Source: Streptomyces sp. ISL-94 (lineage in GTDB: Bacteria > Actinomycetota > Actinomycetes > Streptomycetales > Streptomycetaceae). Taken from it: 54,923 bases of DNA. The notes beneath the pieces are model-generated. The model saw only the letters and a program-made list of their open reading frames with translations. It made no database searches and was not told the origin of the DNA. Made by a program: the position numbers and the translations under genes. Positions within the stretch are counted from its first letter, which is position 1; the number at the start of each line of letters is the position of its first letter. Of the stretch, positions 24,516 through 33,085 are shown piece by piece. Location of the stretch: the NCBI RefSeq assembly GCF_018614075.1, contig NZ_JAGGOZ010000028.1, positions 27,484 to 82,406 on the forward strand, read 5' to 3'.

Positions 24516-25615
24516 CGTGTGGCCTCCGTTAGTCCGAGGGTTGAAATGAATGCCTCAGGCGTGAGCAGTGCCTTTCTGCCTATGCCGGCCACCGCGCGAG
24601 GGATGGCTGCCAGACGCGGTGCGTTCCTGGCACCCGCCAGCAGGCGATCGAGCAGATGCCAGCCGGCGAACGCCACCACTCGGCCTGCGACGTCGCCCGC
24701 ACCGGGCCGCTCGCTGAGGTATCCCTGCCAGAAGATCTCGATCCGGGGGCGGACCGTTCGGATGCCATCCGTCAGCCGCGCCACCATCTGGGCATGGGAC
24801 ACCGGCTCGTCCGCATACGGATCCTCTTGGGCCACCGCAGCCAGCAGGGCGCGGTGCAGCAGGTCTCCGATGACGCCTCCGATGTCACGGGCGGGGTCAC
24901 CAGCCTGGAACTCTTCGAGGTCGGTCAGGTGGACCCGGCCGTCGGCGACGAGGAATTGATCGAGCCGCAAGTCGCAGTGGGCGGCCACCAGGCCGGCTCG
25001 CTGTTCCTCTTCGAGGAGCCGGCGTAGGGCACCTGCGAGGGGGAGGTCGTTCTGCATGACGCTCCACACCTGCAGCTCAGCGGCCGAAGAGGCCTCGAAC
25101 AGGGAGATCGGTATGCCGTCGAGGAGTTCTGCGGAGGGTAGGAGAGGTGTGGTCTCGGCGCCTTGTGGAAGCTCTCCGGACGGCAGGTTGTGGAGCAGTC
25201 CCACCGTTCTTCCCACGGAGTACATCAGGTCGTCGCCGAGCTCGTCCTCGCGCACCAACTCGGCAGCTGTCTTCGCCCCTGGTACGGCCTCGTACACGAG
25301 GAGGTGGGCTTCCGCGTCGGCTCCCAGACAGTGAGGGGAAAGGAGCCCTGACGGCCCGCCGTTCCGGAGCATCCGGTCAAAGGCGAGGCACTGCCGGATC
25401 CGTGCCGCGGTCATCTCGGACGGACCGGCGAGTCGCTTGACGAAGACTCCTCGGCCCATGTCCGTGGTACCGATCCAGTTCGTGTTCCGGCCGGGCAGCT
25501 TCCGCACATCCGGCTGACTGGAGAGGGAGCCGAGTCCCAGTCTCGCCAGCAGGGATTCCACTTCCGGAGATCCGTCGAGATCCCCGGCCGACATCGGTTC
25601 AATGGATGTGGTCAT
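24512..25615 (-). CDS. APH-fold Ser/Thr kinase of the lanthipeptide precursor (LxmK-like)
   Basis: A 367-aa protein kinase of the aminoglycoside/choline-kinase fold. The Brenner-type motif is AAHCDLRLDQFLV (catalytic Asp near residue 215; Gln in place of the usual Asn). The metal-binding segment LTDLEEFQAGDPARDIGGVI follows. The N-lobe has GVFVKRLAG with the nucleotide-binding Lys. It should phosphorylate Ser/Thr of the precursor core for elimination by the adjacent HopA1-like protein. ATG 25615 is two bases after the stop of the membrane protein gene. Assignment rests on the fold together with the HopA1, LanD and LLM neighbours, which together define class V clusters. Confidence 0.85.
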   Translation of the reverse strand: MTTSIEPMSAGDLDGSPEVESLLARLGLGSLSSQPDVRKLPGRNTNWIGTTDMGRGVFVKRLAGPSEMTAARIRQCLAFDRMLRNGGPSGLLSPHCLGADAEAHLLVYEAVPGAKTAAELVREDELGDDLMYSVGRTVGLLHNLPSGELPQGAETTPLLPSAELLDGIPISLFEASSAAELQVWSVMQNDLPLAGALRRLLEEEQRAGLVAAHCDLRLDQFLVADGRVHLTDLEEFQAGDPARDIGGVIGDLLHRALLAAVAQEDPYADEPVSHAQMVARLTDGIRTVRPRIEIFWQGYLSERPGAGDVAGRVVAFAGWHLLDRLLAGARNAPRLAAIPRAVAGIGRKALLTPEAFISTLGLTEATR

Positions 25616-25617
25616 GT

Positions 25618-26274
25618 TCAGGAACCCGTCATCCTTTCGCCGCTGCGAACAGCCGCACGGTTGATCAGTTGTGCGGCCTTCGAAGGCTCATCGGCCGAAA
25701 AGTAGATCCGGCTAGCCATCACGGTGCCCCCCTTCCGGAACTTCACCGGAATGGCGTGCGTCAAGTCGAGGATGAGGGTGGTGGCGCTACTGACAGAGCA
25801 GGCCACCGCGTCGCTTTCGTCCAGCACGCGGCGCAGCCCGTGGCTCGTGACGGCGCCGTGCGCATGACGCACAGTGCTCACCTTGGCGAGCGGGATGGTC
25901 AGCTCCCGCAGGGGCCCGGTGCGCACGCGGAGAGTTGATTCGTTGATCAGGTGGGGGGTGCGAGCGGTCATCGCACAGAAGCCGAGCGACAGCACCAGAA
26001 CACCCACGACCCAGAGGAGGTGAAGCGGTCGGAACGCCGGCGGGACCATCCCGTCGACCACCACGCCGGTGATGAGATCAACCACAGTGATGGCCCAGAC
26101 CATCATGCGGACGTCTGAAGAGTGGGGAATCGACTGGTGCCCTGCGGGTTCGGTCAGTGGCCTGCGGGCGGACCAGTCGATCAGGGCGCGGATCATGTCC
26201 TTGAACCATCCCCATACCGTTCTCCGCATCACCACCTCGGCTTGAGGTGGCGTACGGCCGTTTTCATCAGTCAT
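25618..26274 (-). CDS. Two-helix membrane protein with PH-like domain, unknown
   Basis: A 218-aa membrane protein. Two hydrophobic helices (VWAITVVDLITGVVVDGMV and LLWVVGVLVLSLGFCAMTA) are followed by a soluble domain of alternating strands (LINESTLRVRTGPLRELTIPLAKVSTVRHA) of the type seen in bacterial PH-like domains and DUF6232-type proteins. It lies inside the operon, overlaps the XRE gene by 8 bp and is two bases from the kinase gene. Such placement suggests immunity, anchoring of the modification complex, or regulation with the XRE protein. I do not recognise a specific function. Confidence 0.6.
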   Translation of the reverse strand: MTDENGRTPPQAEVVMRRTVWGWFKDMIRALIDWSARRPLTEPAGHQSIPHSSDVRMMVWAITVVDLITGVVVDGMVPPAFRPLHLLWVVGVLVLSLGFCAMTARTPHLINESTLRVRTGPLRELTIPLAKVSTVRHAHGAVTSHGLRRVLDESDAVACSVSSATTLILDLTHAIPVKFRKGGTVMASRIYFSADEPSKAAQLINRAAVRSGERMTGS

Positions 26275-26800
26275 TGAGAGTCCTCCCGAGTAAGAAACCT
26301 GAGGCGAGACAACTGCTGGCCACGACGGTCATCACCGCTTCCGGCTTCCGTCGAATGAGCCCGGTCACTCCCGCCACTCCGGCCAGCGCGGCGAGTGTGG
26401 GCAAGGCCACCGCAAAGTGGCCCCCAAGGCGCCAACCCGCCCGCTGGGGCATGGGTGTATGGCCGGTTCCCGCCTCTGCAGAACAGCCAGGTTCCTGGGG
26501 TGACTGACGTTCGATGCCAGATGTGCTGGTCTTGGACAACGACGCCTCGGTCTCTTGCCAGTACTGAGACCAGAAGGCGGTGTCACCATTGCACGCGTTC
26601 ACATAGGCCAAAGTCACCTCCAAGCTTGGAAGGTTGACCCCGCGAGCCGCTTCCGAAAGTGACGTTCCCGAGTAGTTGGCCAGGCTGGATAGTGCTCTGT
26701 AGGACGGACTTCCCGCGTGCTTCCTCAAGGTTCGCAAGTCATAAGCGAAGCGCTGCAGCGGGCCCTCCGCTGGATCTATGTGAGACTCCGGTCTTCCCAT
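26267..26800 (-). CDS. XRE regulator with C-terminal membrane helices
   Basis: A 177-aa protein. The N-terminal helix-turn-helix is FAYDLRTLRKHAGSPSYRALSSLANYSGTSLSEAARG with NLPSLEVTLAYVNACNGD, the form common in Streptomyces XRE proteins. After a linker, the C-terminal third has two hydrophobic helices (HFAVALPTLAALAGVAGV and VMTVVASSCLASGFLLG). It is the first gene of the lanthipeptide operon and may act as a membrane-tethered regulator, perhaps sensing the peptide or working with the adjacent PH-like protein. The start is ATG 26800. Confidence 0.7.
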   Translation of the reverse strand: MGRPESHIDPAEGPLQRFAYDLRTLRKHAGSPSYRALSSLANYSGTSLSEAARGVNLPSLEVTLAYVNACNGDTAFWSQYWQETEASLSKTSTSGIERQSPQEPGCSAEAGTGHTPMPQRAGWRLGGHFAVALPTLAALAGVAGVTGLIRRKPEAVMTVVASSCLASGFLLGRTLND

Positions 26801-26925
26801 GGTCTTTCAACCCCCGTTGGAATTTTAGATCCGCACGTCAACGCCGGGATGCGGCGTAAGAGGGCGTGCGGATGTCGAATCTTCCAACAGTGATCATCTG
26901 TTTGTCTGCGGGGTCTGGCAACCCG

Positions 26926-27540
26926 TTAAATCCAGCCACGGTCTTGCGCTGATCTCGCTGCAGAATGTCGGTTCTCCGCCCCGAGTTTGTTGACAGCCGA
27001 GGAGATGTAGTTTCGAACAGTTCCCGCTGAGAGGCCGGCGCGTTCGGCGATCTCTGCGATCGACGAACCATCGGCTGCGAAGCTGAGTACGTCCGCTTCG
27101 CGAGGGGTCAGCGGACTGTTCCCTGCGCTGATCGCGTCAGCCGCAATCTCCGACGCGATGTAGCGCCTGCCAGCGTGAACCGTGCGGATGATGTCAGCCA
27201 GATCGGATGCGGAAACGGTTTTGGGTAGGAACCCGCGGACGCCTGCCTCCAGTGCACGCTTGAGGTGGCCGGGTCGGCCGAAACTGGTCACGATCATTGT
27301 GCGGCAAGTCGGCACATCAATGCGGAGCGACTGTGCGACGGCGAGACCGTCGAGACCCGGCATCTGCATATCGAGGACGGCGACATCGGGCCGATGCTGC
27401 TGGCCCATGGCCACTGCTTCTGGCCCCGTCGATGCCTCGGCCACCACGATGAGATCGTCATCGAGTCCCAACAATGTGGCCAAGGCGCCGCGAATGAGGT
27501 GCTCGTCATCAGCGAGCAGAACCCGAATCTGATTCTTCAT
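26926..27540 (-). CDS. NarL/LuxR-type response regulator
   Basis: A 204-aa response regulator. The receiver domain has the acidic pair ADDEH, phospho-acceptor Asp in VAVLDMQMPGLDG, a Thr/Ser in IVTSFG and Lys in FLPKTVSA. The C-terminal LuxR helix-turn-helix is LTPREADVLSFAADGSSIAEIAERAGLSAGTVRNYISSAVNKLG. It follows its kinase gene by 29 bp. With the ABC transporter upstream it forms a transporter-sensor-regulator unit, probably controlling export or immunity for the lanthipeptide made by the next operon (inference from context). Confidence 0.9.
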   Translation of the reverse strand: MKNQIRVLLADDEHLIRGALATLLGLDDDLIVVAEASTGPEAVAMGQQHRPDVAVLDMQMPGLDGLAVAQSLRIDVPTCRTMIVTSFGRPGHLKRALEAGVRGFLPKTVSASDLADIIRTVHAGRRYIASEIAADAISAGNSPLTPREADVLSFAADGSSIAEIAERAGLSAGTVRNYISSAVNKLGAENRHSAARSAQDRGWI

Positions 27541-27569
27541 GATGATCCCACCCTGAGCCGGTTCGGAAC

Positions 27570-28865
27570 CTAGACGTTCTTCTTACGTGAGGTCTTCGGG
27601 AGATGAACGGAAAGAGTGAATCGGCCATTGGCCGTCTCTGCCGTTTGCAGACTGCCACCGAGGGTGTCCAGCCGTTCGCGCAGGCCGACAAGACCGGCCC
27701 TGCTGAAGTCGGGCATCGCAGTCTTGTCCACGCCGTCATTCTCAACCATGAGCGTGACCGTTTCGCCCGATGAGGAAAATCGTATGCTGCAGACCTTCGC
27801 GTCACTGTGCCGAAGTGCATTTGTGGTTCCTTCGCGAACCACCCAAGCAAGTGCCATCTGAGTTTCCTGATCGAGGTCGCCTTGAGATTCGATCTCGACT
27901 TCGATAAGGCAATCTATGCCCGCAGCTCGCAGGACTGCGCGCGCGCCCTCCAGTTCGGTATTAAGGTTCATGTTCCGATATCCCCGGATCACGGCCCGCA
28001 TCTCGTCCTGGGAGTCTCGGGCAATGAGTTGGATTTCCGCCATTTGTGCAGCCGCCGATGGCTTGCCCATTTTGGTCAGAGCCGCGGCCAGTTCGCTCTT
28101 CAGGGCGATCACTGTAAGGTTGCGACCCAATACATCGTGCAGATCCCGGGCGAATCTGAGCCGTTCCTCGGCAACCGCCAGCTGAGCCTGAATTTCCCGG
28201 GTGCGTCGGAGCTCACGTACGACACCCAGAGCCCATGCCGAAAATCGGTAGGTAACGCCGAATGCCAAGACACCCAAAAGAGTGTCCAGGGCAGCGTTCG
28301 CCACGAACCCGCGAGGAACGTTCATCCCATTGGCAACTATCACAAGGCAAACCGACAACGCCAGAAGCAGGGCCAGCGATTCCTTGACAGGCCACGCAAT
28401 CATGAGTGGGCCGGCAAAGAAGACGATCGCGCCGGCCACCAGCAGTTCAGCAGTGCCCGAACCGACATACGAGTGCAGTGTCAGCATGCCGACAGCCGCC
28501 GCCAGGCTCGTAGCCACGGCGGATCCCACCCAGGGCCAATCCCACGCGCGGTGCGACGCGCCGTCTCTGAGTCCCACGCGAAGCAGACCCAGGCATAGGG
28601 CTGTGTGCAGGACTCCGCCGGTCACAACCGGCCAGATCACCTTCGCTCCCGGCGACAAGGGAGCGGTTGTGAGCCAAATTGTGACGAGCACCGGCTCAAG
28701 GAGTGACAGAAGATAGAGCGACAGGCGCGTATAGAGCTCGAACCGCTCTGGGCCACTGTGGTGATATCGACTCCTTAGCTCCCGGCCCGTATGGTCCCTT
28801 CCTAGTGACCGCAAGGGCCTTGACCACCTCGTGTCAAGCCTCCGGCTTGAGGCGTCCAAGGTCAT
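27570..28865 (-). CDS. Sensor histidine kinase, NarX/DesK type
   Basis: A 431-aa membrane kinase. The N-terminal part has about six hydrophobic helices with short loops and no large extracellular domain, so the signal is probably sensed in the membrane. The HisKA_3 dimerisation motif is ERLRFARDLHDVLGRNL (phospho-His in RDLHDVLG), and the HATPase domain contains REGTTNALRHSDAK and MVENDGVDK, then GLVGLRERLDTLGG. The start ATG 28865 overlaps the stop of the ABC permease (ATGA), so the longer upstream reading is a shadow of the permease. Such intramembrane-sensing kinases next to ABC transporters often detect peptides. Confidence 0.9.
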   Translation of the reverse strand: MTLDASSRRLDTRWSRPLRSLGRDHTGRELRSRYHHSGPERFELYTRLSLYLLSLLEPVLVTIWLTTAPLSPGAKVIWPVVTGGVLHTALCLGLLRVGLRDGASHRAWDWPWVGSAVATSLAAAVGMLTLHSYVGSGTAELLVAGAIVFFAGPLMIAWPVKESLALLLALSVCLVIVANGMNVPRGFVANAALDTLLGVLAFGVTYRFSAWALGVVRELRRTREIQAQLAVAEERLRFARDLHDVLGRNLTVIALKSELAAALTKMGKPSAAAQMAEIQLIARDSQDEMRAVIRGYRNMNLNTELEGARAVLRAAGIDCLIEVEIESQGDLDQETQMALAWVVREGTTNALRHSDAKVCSIRFSSSGETVTLMVENDGVDKTAMPDFSRAGLVGLRERLDTLGGSLQTAETANGRFTLSVHLPKTSRKKNV

Positions 28866-29689
28866 TTGCGTGATTCCCAGCGAAACCAGCGTCGGGCAGC
28901 CCACACCGCTGCGGCCGTCCACAGCACGGCGCCGCCGATCTGGGGAAGCGCCATGCTCCACACACCGGTCCCCGTTTGACTGCTGGTACCGGCGCCCACA
29001 ACACCGAGCCATCCGATGCGTACCATCTCCATGGACGGTGTCAGCGGCAGCAGGCGGCACACATCTGCCAGCCACGCGGGCATGGCGGCGAGGGGGAATA
29101 CCAGCCCGGAGCCGGCCATGGATGCCAGGAGGACCGGCATCGTGGTCAATTGGGCCATCTCCACCGTCCGGGTCAGGACCGAGGAGCAGGCTGCGAGCGC
29201 TGCCGCCAGCACTGTCCCCGAAAGCACGCCGATCAGCAGTACGACGGCGTTCGCCGGGACCGGTAGGTCCAGGACGGTGATCCCGATGCCGATTACCACC
29301 GCACATTGTCCCAATGCCAGTCCTGCGGCGGGTAAAGCCGTTCCCGCCAAGATCTCGCCATCGGTGAGCTCACCGGTTTGCAGGCGCTTGAGCACCATCC
29401 CCTCGCGGCGGGCAACGTACGCGTTGACCAAGGTGGAGTAGACGACGAAGAGGAACACCATGCCGATCGTGCCCGTTGCGAGCACTCCTCCGGCTTGAAC
29501 GGTCTCGTGTTGGCCCACGTTGAACGACGACGGGGTGGCGGAATGTAAGAGCCACAACGACCCGAGCGGCAGTACTAGTGCGGCAACAAGCGCACTCCTG
29601 TTCCGCGCCAACATGATCATTTCCGCTTGGACCAGGGCCGTCATGCGGGCACCCCTGCCAACGAATGCAGCATGCATGGGGTTGGTCAT
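28862..29689 (-). CDS. ABC-2 type permease (DrrB-like)
   Basis: A 275-aa integral membrane protein with six hydrophobic helices and ABC-2 features: RNRSALVAALVLPLGSLW at the start, a GMVLKRLQTGELTDGEILAG coupling region and LLPLTPSMEMVRIGW near the end. It overlaps the ATPase stop and the kinase start by four bases each. It pairs with the ATPase as a drug or peptide exporter of the DrrAB kind. Next to the lanthipeptide operon it is the best candidate for export or self-protection. Confidence 0.88.
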   Translation of the reverse strand: MTNPMHAAFVGRGARMTALVQAEMIMLARNRSALVAALVLPLGSLWLLHSATPSSFNVGQHETVQAGGVLATGTIGMVFLFVVYSTLVNAYVARREGMVLKRLQTGELTDGEILAGTALPAAGLALGQCAVVIGIGITVLDLPVPANAVVLLIGVLSGTVLAAALAACSSVLTRTVEMAQLTTMPVLLASMAGSGLVFPLAAMPAWLADVCRLLPLTPSMEMVRIGWLGVVGAGTSSQTGTGVWSMALPQIGGAVLWTAAAVWAARRWFRWESRK

Positions 29690-30660
29690 GAGTGACTCTC
29701 CGCAAGATCGGTCCTCGATGCAGAGGTCAAGGTCAGGAATGCCTGCTCCAGTGACGCGGACCTTGCGTCCAACCGCGCCAGGGTGATTTGGCCGTCATCA
29801 GCCCAGGAGAGGAGCCGATTCAAGGCGGCCTGAAGGCTCGTCGTGTGGACAGTGATTATCGGCCCGGTCGTCTCACGGTGGGTCGTACCAGGAAGCGGCG
29901 GCAGACTCTCGGAGTCCCAGCCGTGCGGAAGCTCGAAGCGGATGCGAGAAGGATGGGCGGCAATCACCTCCGCCGGCGTTCCTCCGGCGACAACCCGACC
30001 GTGTTGCATGATCGCCAGACGGTCGGCGAGTTCCTCAGCTTCTTCCAGGTAGTGCGTGGTCAGCAGCACGGTTGTATGTTCCTCCCGCAGCTGCCTCACA
30101 ACTCGCCATGTGTCCCGACGCCCCTCAGGATCCATCCCGGTCGTGGGCTCGTCGAGGAACAGCACCTCCGGCCGTCCAATCACCGCCAGCCCGAGATCCA
30201 GCCGCCTCGCCTCCCCGCCGGACAACTGCTTGACACGGACCCCACTCCGGTCTGTCAATCCGACCAAGTCGAGGACCTCGGACACCGCGCGCGCGCCAGA
30301 ACTGCACTGAGCCCAGAAACGCGTGACCTCGGCCACGGTCAGTTCTCCGGGGAAGCCTCCGGATTGAAGCATCACCCCAGTCCGCGCGCGAACCCTAGTG
30401 CGCTCGGTGAACGGGTCATGCCCAAGGACCCGTACCCGCCCGGCAGAGGGTCGTGCCAGCCCTTCTAGTAGCTCGACAGTCGAGGTCTTCCCGGCTCCGT
30501 TGGTCCCAAGGAGCGCGAAGACCTCTCCTCTCTGTACCTGCAGGGTTACGCCACGAACGGCCTCGTACGCAGACCTGCTGCCCGCCCCGTACGTCCTGCG
30601 CGCATCACGCGCGTCGATGATGACGTTGTCGTCTTGCTCTGTTGGGCGGTGAGATCGCAT
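29686..30660 (-). CDS. ABC transporter ATPase (DrrA-like)
   Basis: A 324-aa ATP-binding subunit. Walker A is LLGTNGAGKTST, the signature is LSGGEARRLDLG, Walker B is VLFLDEPTTGMDP and the switch His is TTHYLEEAEELADR. The C-terminal extension (SLQAALNRLLSWADDGQIT) is usual for DrrA-like exporters. I prefer ATG 30660 (MRSHRPTEQDD); the frame is open up to 30753 and an extra 31 residues are possible. It is the first gene of the ABC-kinase-regulator unit; its promoter should lie in 30661-30800. Confidence 0.92.
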   Translation of the reverse strand: MRSHRPTEQDDNVIIDARDARRTYGAGSRSAYEAVRGVTLQVQRGEVFALLGTNGAGKTSTVELLEGLARPSAGRVRVLGHDPFTERTRVRARTGVMLQSGGFPGELTVAEVTRFWAQCSSGARAVSEVLDLVGLTDRSGVRVKQLSGGEARRLDLGLAVIGRPEVLFLDEPTTGMDPEGRRDTWRVVRQLREEHTTVLLTTHYLEEAEELADRLAIMQHGRVVAGGTPAEVIAAHPSRIRFELPHGWDSESLPPLPGTTHRETTGPIITVHTTSLQAALNRLLSWADDGQITLARLDARSASLEQAFLTLTSASRTDLAESHS

Positions 30661-31091
30661 GGTTCCAGTGTTCCGAGGCAGCCCAAGGCAGGGCAGTACC
30701 AGACGTAATCGATCTTTGTTGGAAACGCACTGCTGGGCCATGACATTTGTCATGGCCGACGGCGTGGCGTGCTACCAGCGTCTGTGCGCGGGCACCGATG
30801 TGAGGGACGGCATTCGGCGGGAAACGATCTACATCAGCGTGGGAAGCGCAGGTCAGGGATGGGGCTGGCGTTGCTGGTCAAGGGGTTTCGTCGGTGCTCC
30901 ACATCGACGAATCGGTCGTCACCGCGCAAGCGGTGGCGGCCGATTCGGCATGTCCGCTTCTCCGTTGCCCTCTCGGCCTCCGCCTGCGGCGGGCGCGGTG
31001 CCGCGGTGTGACGCGTATCCCTTCCGGTGCCCGCGTCCCCGGTGAACGGGCGGGTCCGTGACGGGCAGTGGAAGGGGGCGGAGGAATCCGT
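30661..31091. other. Intergenic, about 430 bp, no gene seen
   Basis: Separates the lanthipeptide-associated transporter operon from an unrelated response regulator. No ORF with family features was found on either strand. It should hold the promoter of the ABC operon near 30700-30800 and the terminator of the response regulator gene near 31040-31090. No clear boxes were recognised. Confidence 0.5.
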
Positions 31092-31802
31092 TCAGTCGCG
31101 TTCCGGGCGGACCAGCAGGCCGCGTTCCATGGCGGTCACCACGGCGTGGGTGCGGTCGCTCACGTCCAGCTTGGCGAAGACCCGCAGCAGGTGGGTCTTG
31201 ACGGTGGCCTCGGCGATGACGAGGCGCTTGCCGATGTCCGCGTTCGACAGGCCGTCCGCCACGGCGCTCAGCACGTCCAGCTCGCGGGCGGTCAGCGCCA
31301 CCGGGGCGGGGCGGCGCATCTTGGCCACGAGCCGCTCCGCGACCCGCGGGGCCAGCACCGTCTCGCCGCGCGCCGCCGAGCGGATGGCGGCCACGAGCTG
31401 TTCGCGGGTGGTGTCCTTCAGCAGGTAGCCGACGGCGCCCGCTTCGACGGCCCGTTCGATCTCCACGTCGGTGTCGTACGTGGTGAGGATGAGGACTCGC
31501 GTCGGGGCCGGGCCGGCCGTGATCTCGGCGGTGGCCGCGACCCCGTCCATGACCGGCATCCGCAGGTCGACGAGGGCCACGTCGGGGCGCAGGGAATCGA
31601 CGAGCGCGACGGCCTCCTGCCCGTTGTCGGCCTCGCCGACGATGGCGATGGACGGCTCCGGGGCGAGGAGGGCGACGACGCCGGCGCGCATCACCGTGTG
31701 GTCGTCCACCACGATGACCCTGATCCGGCCGTCCTTTCCGGTGCCGTCTCCCGCGCCTGCCCCGGTGCCGTCCGAGGCGCCGTCGGGTGTCGTCGTCTTC
31801 AT
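31092..31802 (-). CDS. NarL/LuxR-type response regulator
   Basis: A 236-aa response regulator. An N-terminal Gly/Asp/Thr-rich tail is followed by the receiver (VVDDHTVMRAG, VALVDLRMPVMDG with the phospho-Asp, ILTTYD, YLLKDT) and a LuxR helix-turn-helix (LTARELDVLSAVADGLSNADIGKRLVIAEATVKTHLLRVFAKL). It lies one base from a truncated histidine kinase, so it has probably lost its normal partner. It is likely an old chromosomal gene at the edge of the acquired cassette. Confidence 0.92.
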   Translation of the reverse strand: MKTTTPDGASDGTGAGAGDGTGKDGRIRVIVVDDHTVMRAGVVALLAPEPSIAIVGEADNGQEAVALVDSLRPDVALVDLRMPVMDGVAATAEITAGPAPTRVLILTTYDTDVEIERAVEAGAVGYLLKDTTREQLVAAIRSAARGETVLAPRVAERLVAKMRRPAPVALTARELDVLSAVADGLSNADIGKRLVIAEATVKTHLLRVFAKLDVSDRTHAVVTAMERGLLVRPERD

Positions 31803-31803
31803 C

Positions 31804-32292
31804 TCAGGGCTGTCCGTTCGTGTGGATCGTGGCGAGGATGCGGGTGCCGTCCCCGGGCGAGCTGGTCACCGTGAGGTCGCCGTCGATCTCGGCGAGCCGC
31901 TTGCGCATGCCGTCGAGGCCGAAACCGCGGGACTCCGCGACGACGAAGCCGTTCCCGTCGTCGGTGATCTCCAGCTCGATGGCGTGCGGGTGCTGGGTGA
32001 GGACCACGCCGACCGTGGTGGCGGCGGCGTGCTTGCGCACGTTGGCCAGCGACTCCTGGGTGCAGCGCAGCAGGGCGATGCGGGTCTGCTGGTCGCACGA
32101 GACGTCCGCCGGCAGGTCCGCCTCGACGGTCAGGCCGGTGTCCTGCGTGAACCGGTCCAGGGTCCGCCGCAGGGTGACCGCGACCGAGCCGGGGGCCAGG
32201 CCGCTCTGCGGGGCGGAGCCCACCAGCACCCGGGCCTCGGCGAAGTGGGTCCTGCGGTACGTCAGCGCGCCGTCAGCGCGAGGCACGACCAT
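31804..32292 (-). pseudogene. Histidine kinase lacking its N-terminal half
   Basis: Only the region after the phospho-acceptor helix remains. It reads HFAEARVLVGSAPQSGL, then the HATPase domain with LRCTQESLANVRKHAAATTV, ITDDGNGFVVAESRGFGLDGMRKRLAEIDG and SSPGDGTRI. The transmembrane helices and the HisKA_3 His box, which should occupy about 200 preceding residues, are absent. The sequence upstream (32293-32350) belongs to the promoter of a thioesterase gene on the other strand. The break marks the left edge of the biosynthetic cassette. Confidence 0.85.
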
Positions 32293-32350
32293 CGCGCCGT
32301 CGGAGATGTGCGGACACCGTGGTACGGCCGCGGGGGCAGGGGTGGCAGAG

Positions 32351-33085
32351 ATGGTGTGGACACAGGTGGTCGAGGCGCGGCCGTTCGCGGCGCAGCGGGT
32401 GGTGTGCTTCCCGCACGCGGGCGGGTCCCCCTACTTCTTCCGGGCCTGGGCCAGGGGGCTCGACGCGTACGAGGTCCACGCGGTCTGCTACCCGGGGCGC
32501 GCGGAGCGGTTCTCGGAGGACTGCGCGGAGCAACTGGTGCCGATGGCACGGGGGATCGCCGTCGAGCTGCTGGCGTCGGGGGACGAGCGGCCGGCCGCGT
32601 TCTTCGGGCACAGCATGGGCGCGATGGTCGCGTACGAGGTGGTCCGGGCGCTGGAGGAGGCCGGCTCGGGCGTGGGGCACCTGTTCGCGTCGGGGGCACG
32701 GGCGCCGCACCTGATGGCGGGGGACCCGGTGGCCGCGGCCGCGTGGGACGCGGAGTCGATCGGCCGGACCCTGGTGGAACTGGGCGGCACGGATCCGGAG
32801 CTGCTGGACAACCAGGCCTTCGTGGACCTGGTGATGCCGTACATCGGGGCGGACTTCCGGATGCTCGCGGCCTACGAGGGGCAGCCGCGCCCGCCGCTGC
32901 ACTGCCCGGTCACCGCCGTCGTCGGGGAGTCGGACCCCCGGGTGACCCTCGCGCAGAGTGCCGCGTGGCGGGAGTCGACCCGGGGGCCGTCGCGGGCGCT
33001 GACCGTGCCCGGCGAGCACTTCTACCTCGCCGGGCAGCCGCCGTTCGGGATCATCGAAGAGGCGCTCCGGGCCCGCCAGGGGTGA
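32351..33085 (+). CDS. Type II (external) thioesterase
   Basis: A 244-aa alpha/beta hydrolase of the GrsT/TEII family that clears misprimed carrier proteins of NRPS or PKS. Signatures are CFPHAGGSPYFFRAWA, the nucleophile elbow FFGHSMGAMVAYEVV, the Asp region VVGESDPRVT and the catalytic His in VPGEHFYLAGQ. Start ATG 32351. No NRPS or PKS megasynthase is present in the window, so it appears orphaned. Its 3' end overlaps the convergent DAHP synthase by 35 bp. Confidence 0.92.
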   Translation: MVWTQVVEARPFAAQRVVCFPHAGGSPYFFRAWARGLDAYEVHAVCYPGRAERFSEDCAEQLVPMARGIAVELLASGDERPAAFFGHSMGAMVAYEVVRALEEAGSGVGHLFASGARAPHLMAGDPVAAAAWDAESIGRTLVELGGTDPELLDNQAFVDLVMPYIGADFRMLAAYEGQPRPPLHCPVTAVVGESDPRVTLAQSAAWRESTRGPSRALTVPGEHFYLAGQPPFGIIEEALRARQG

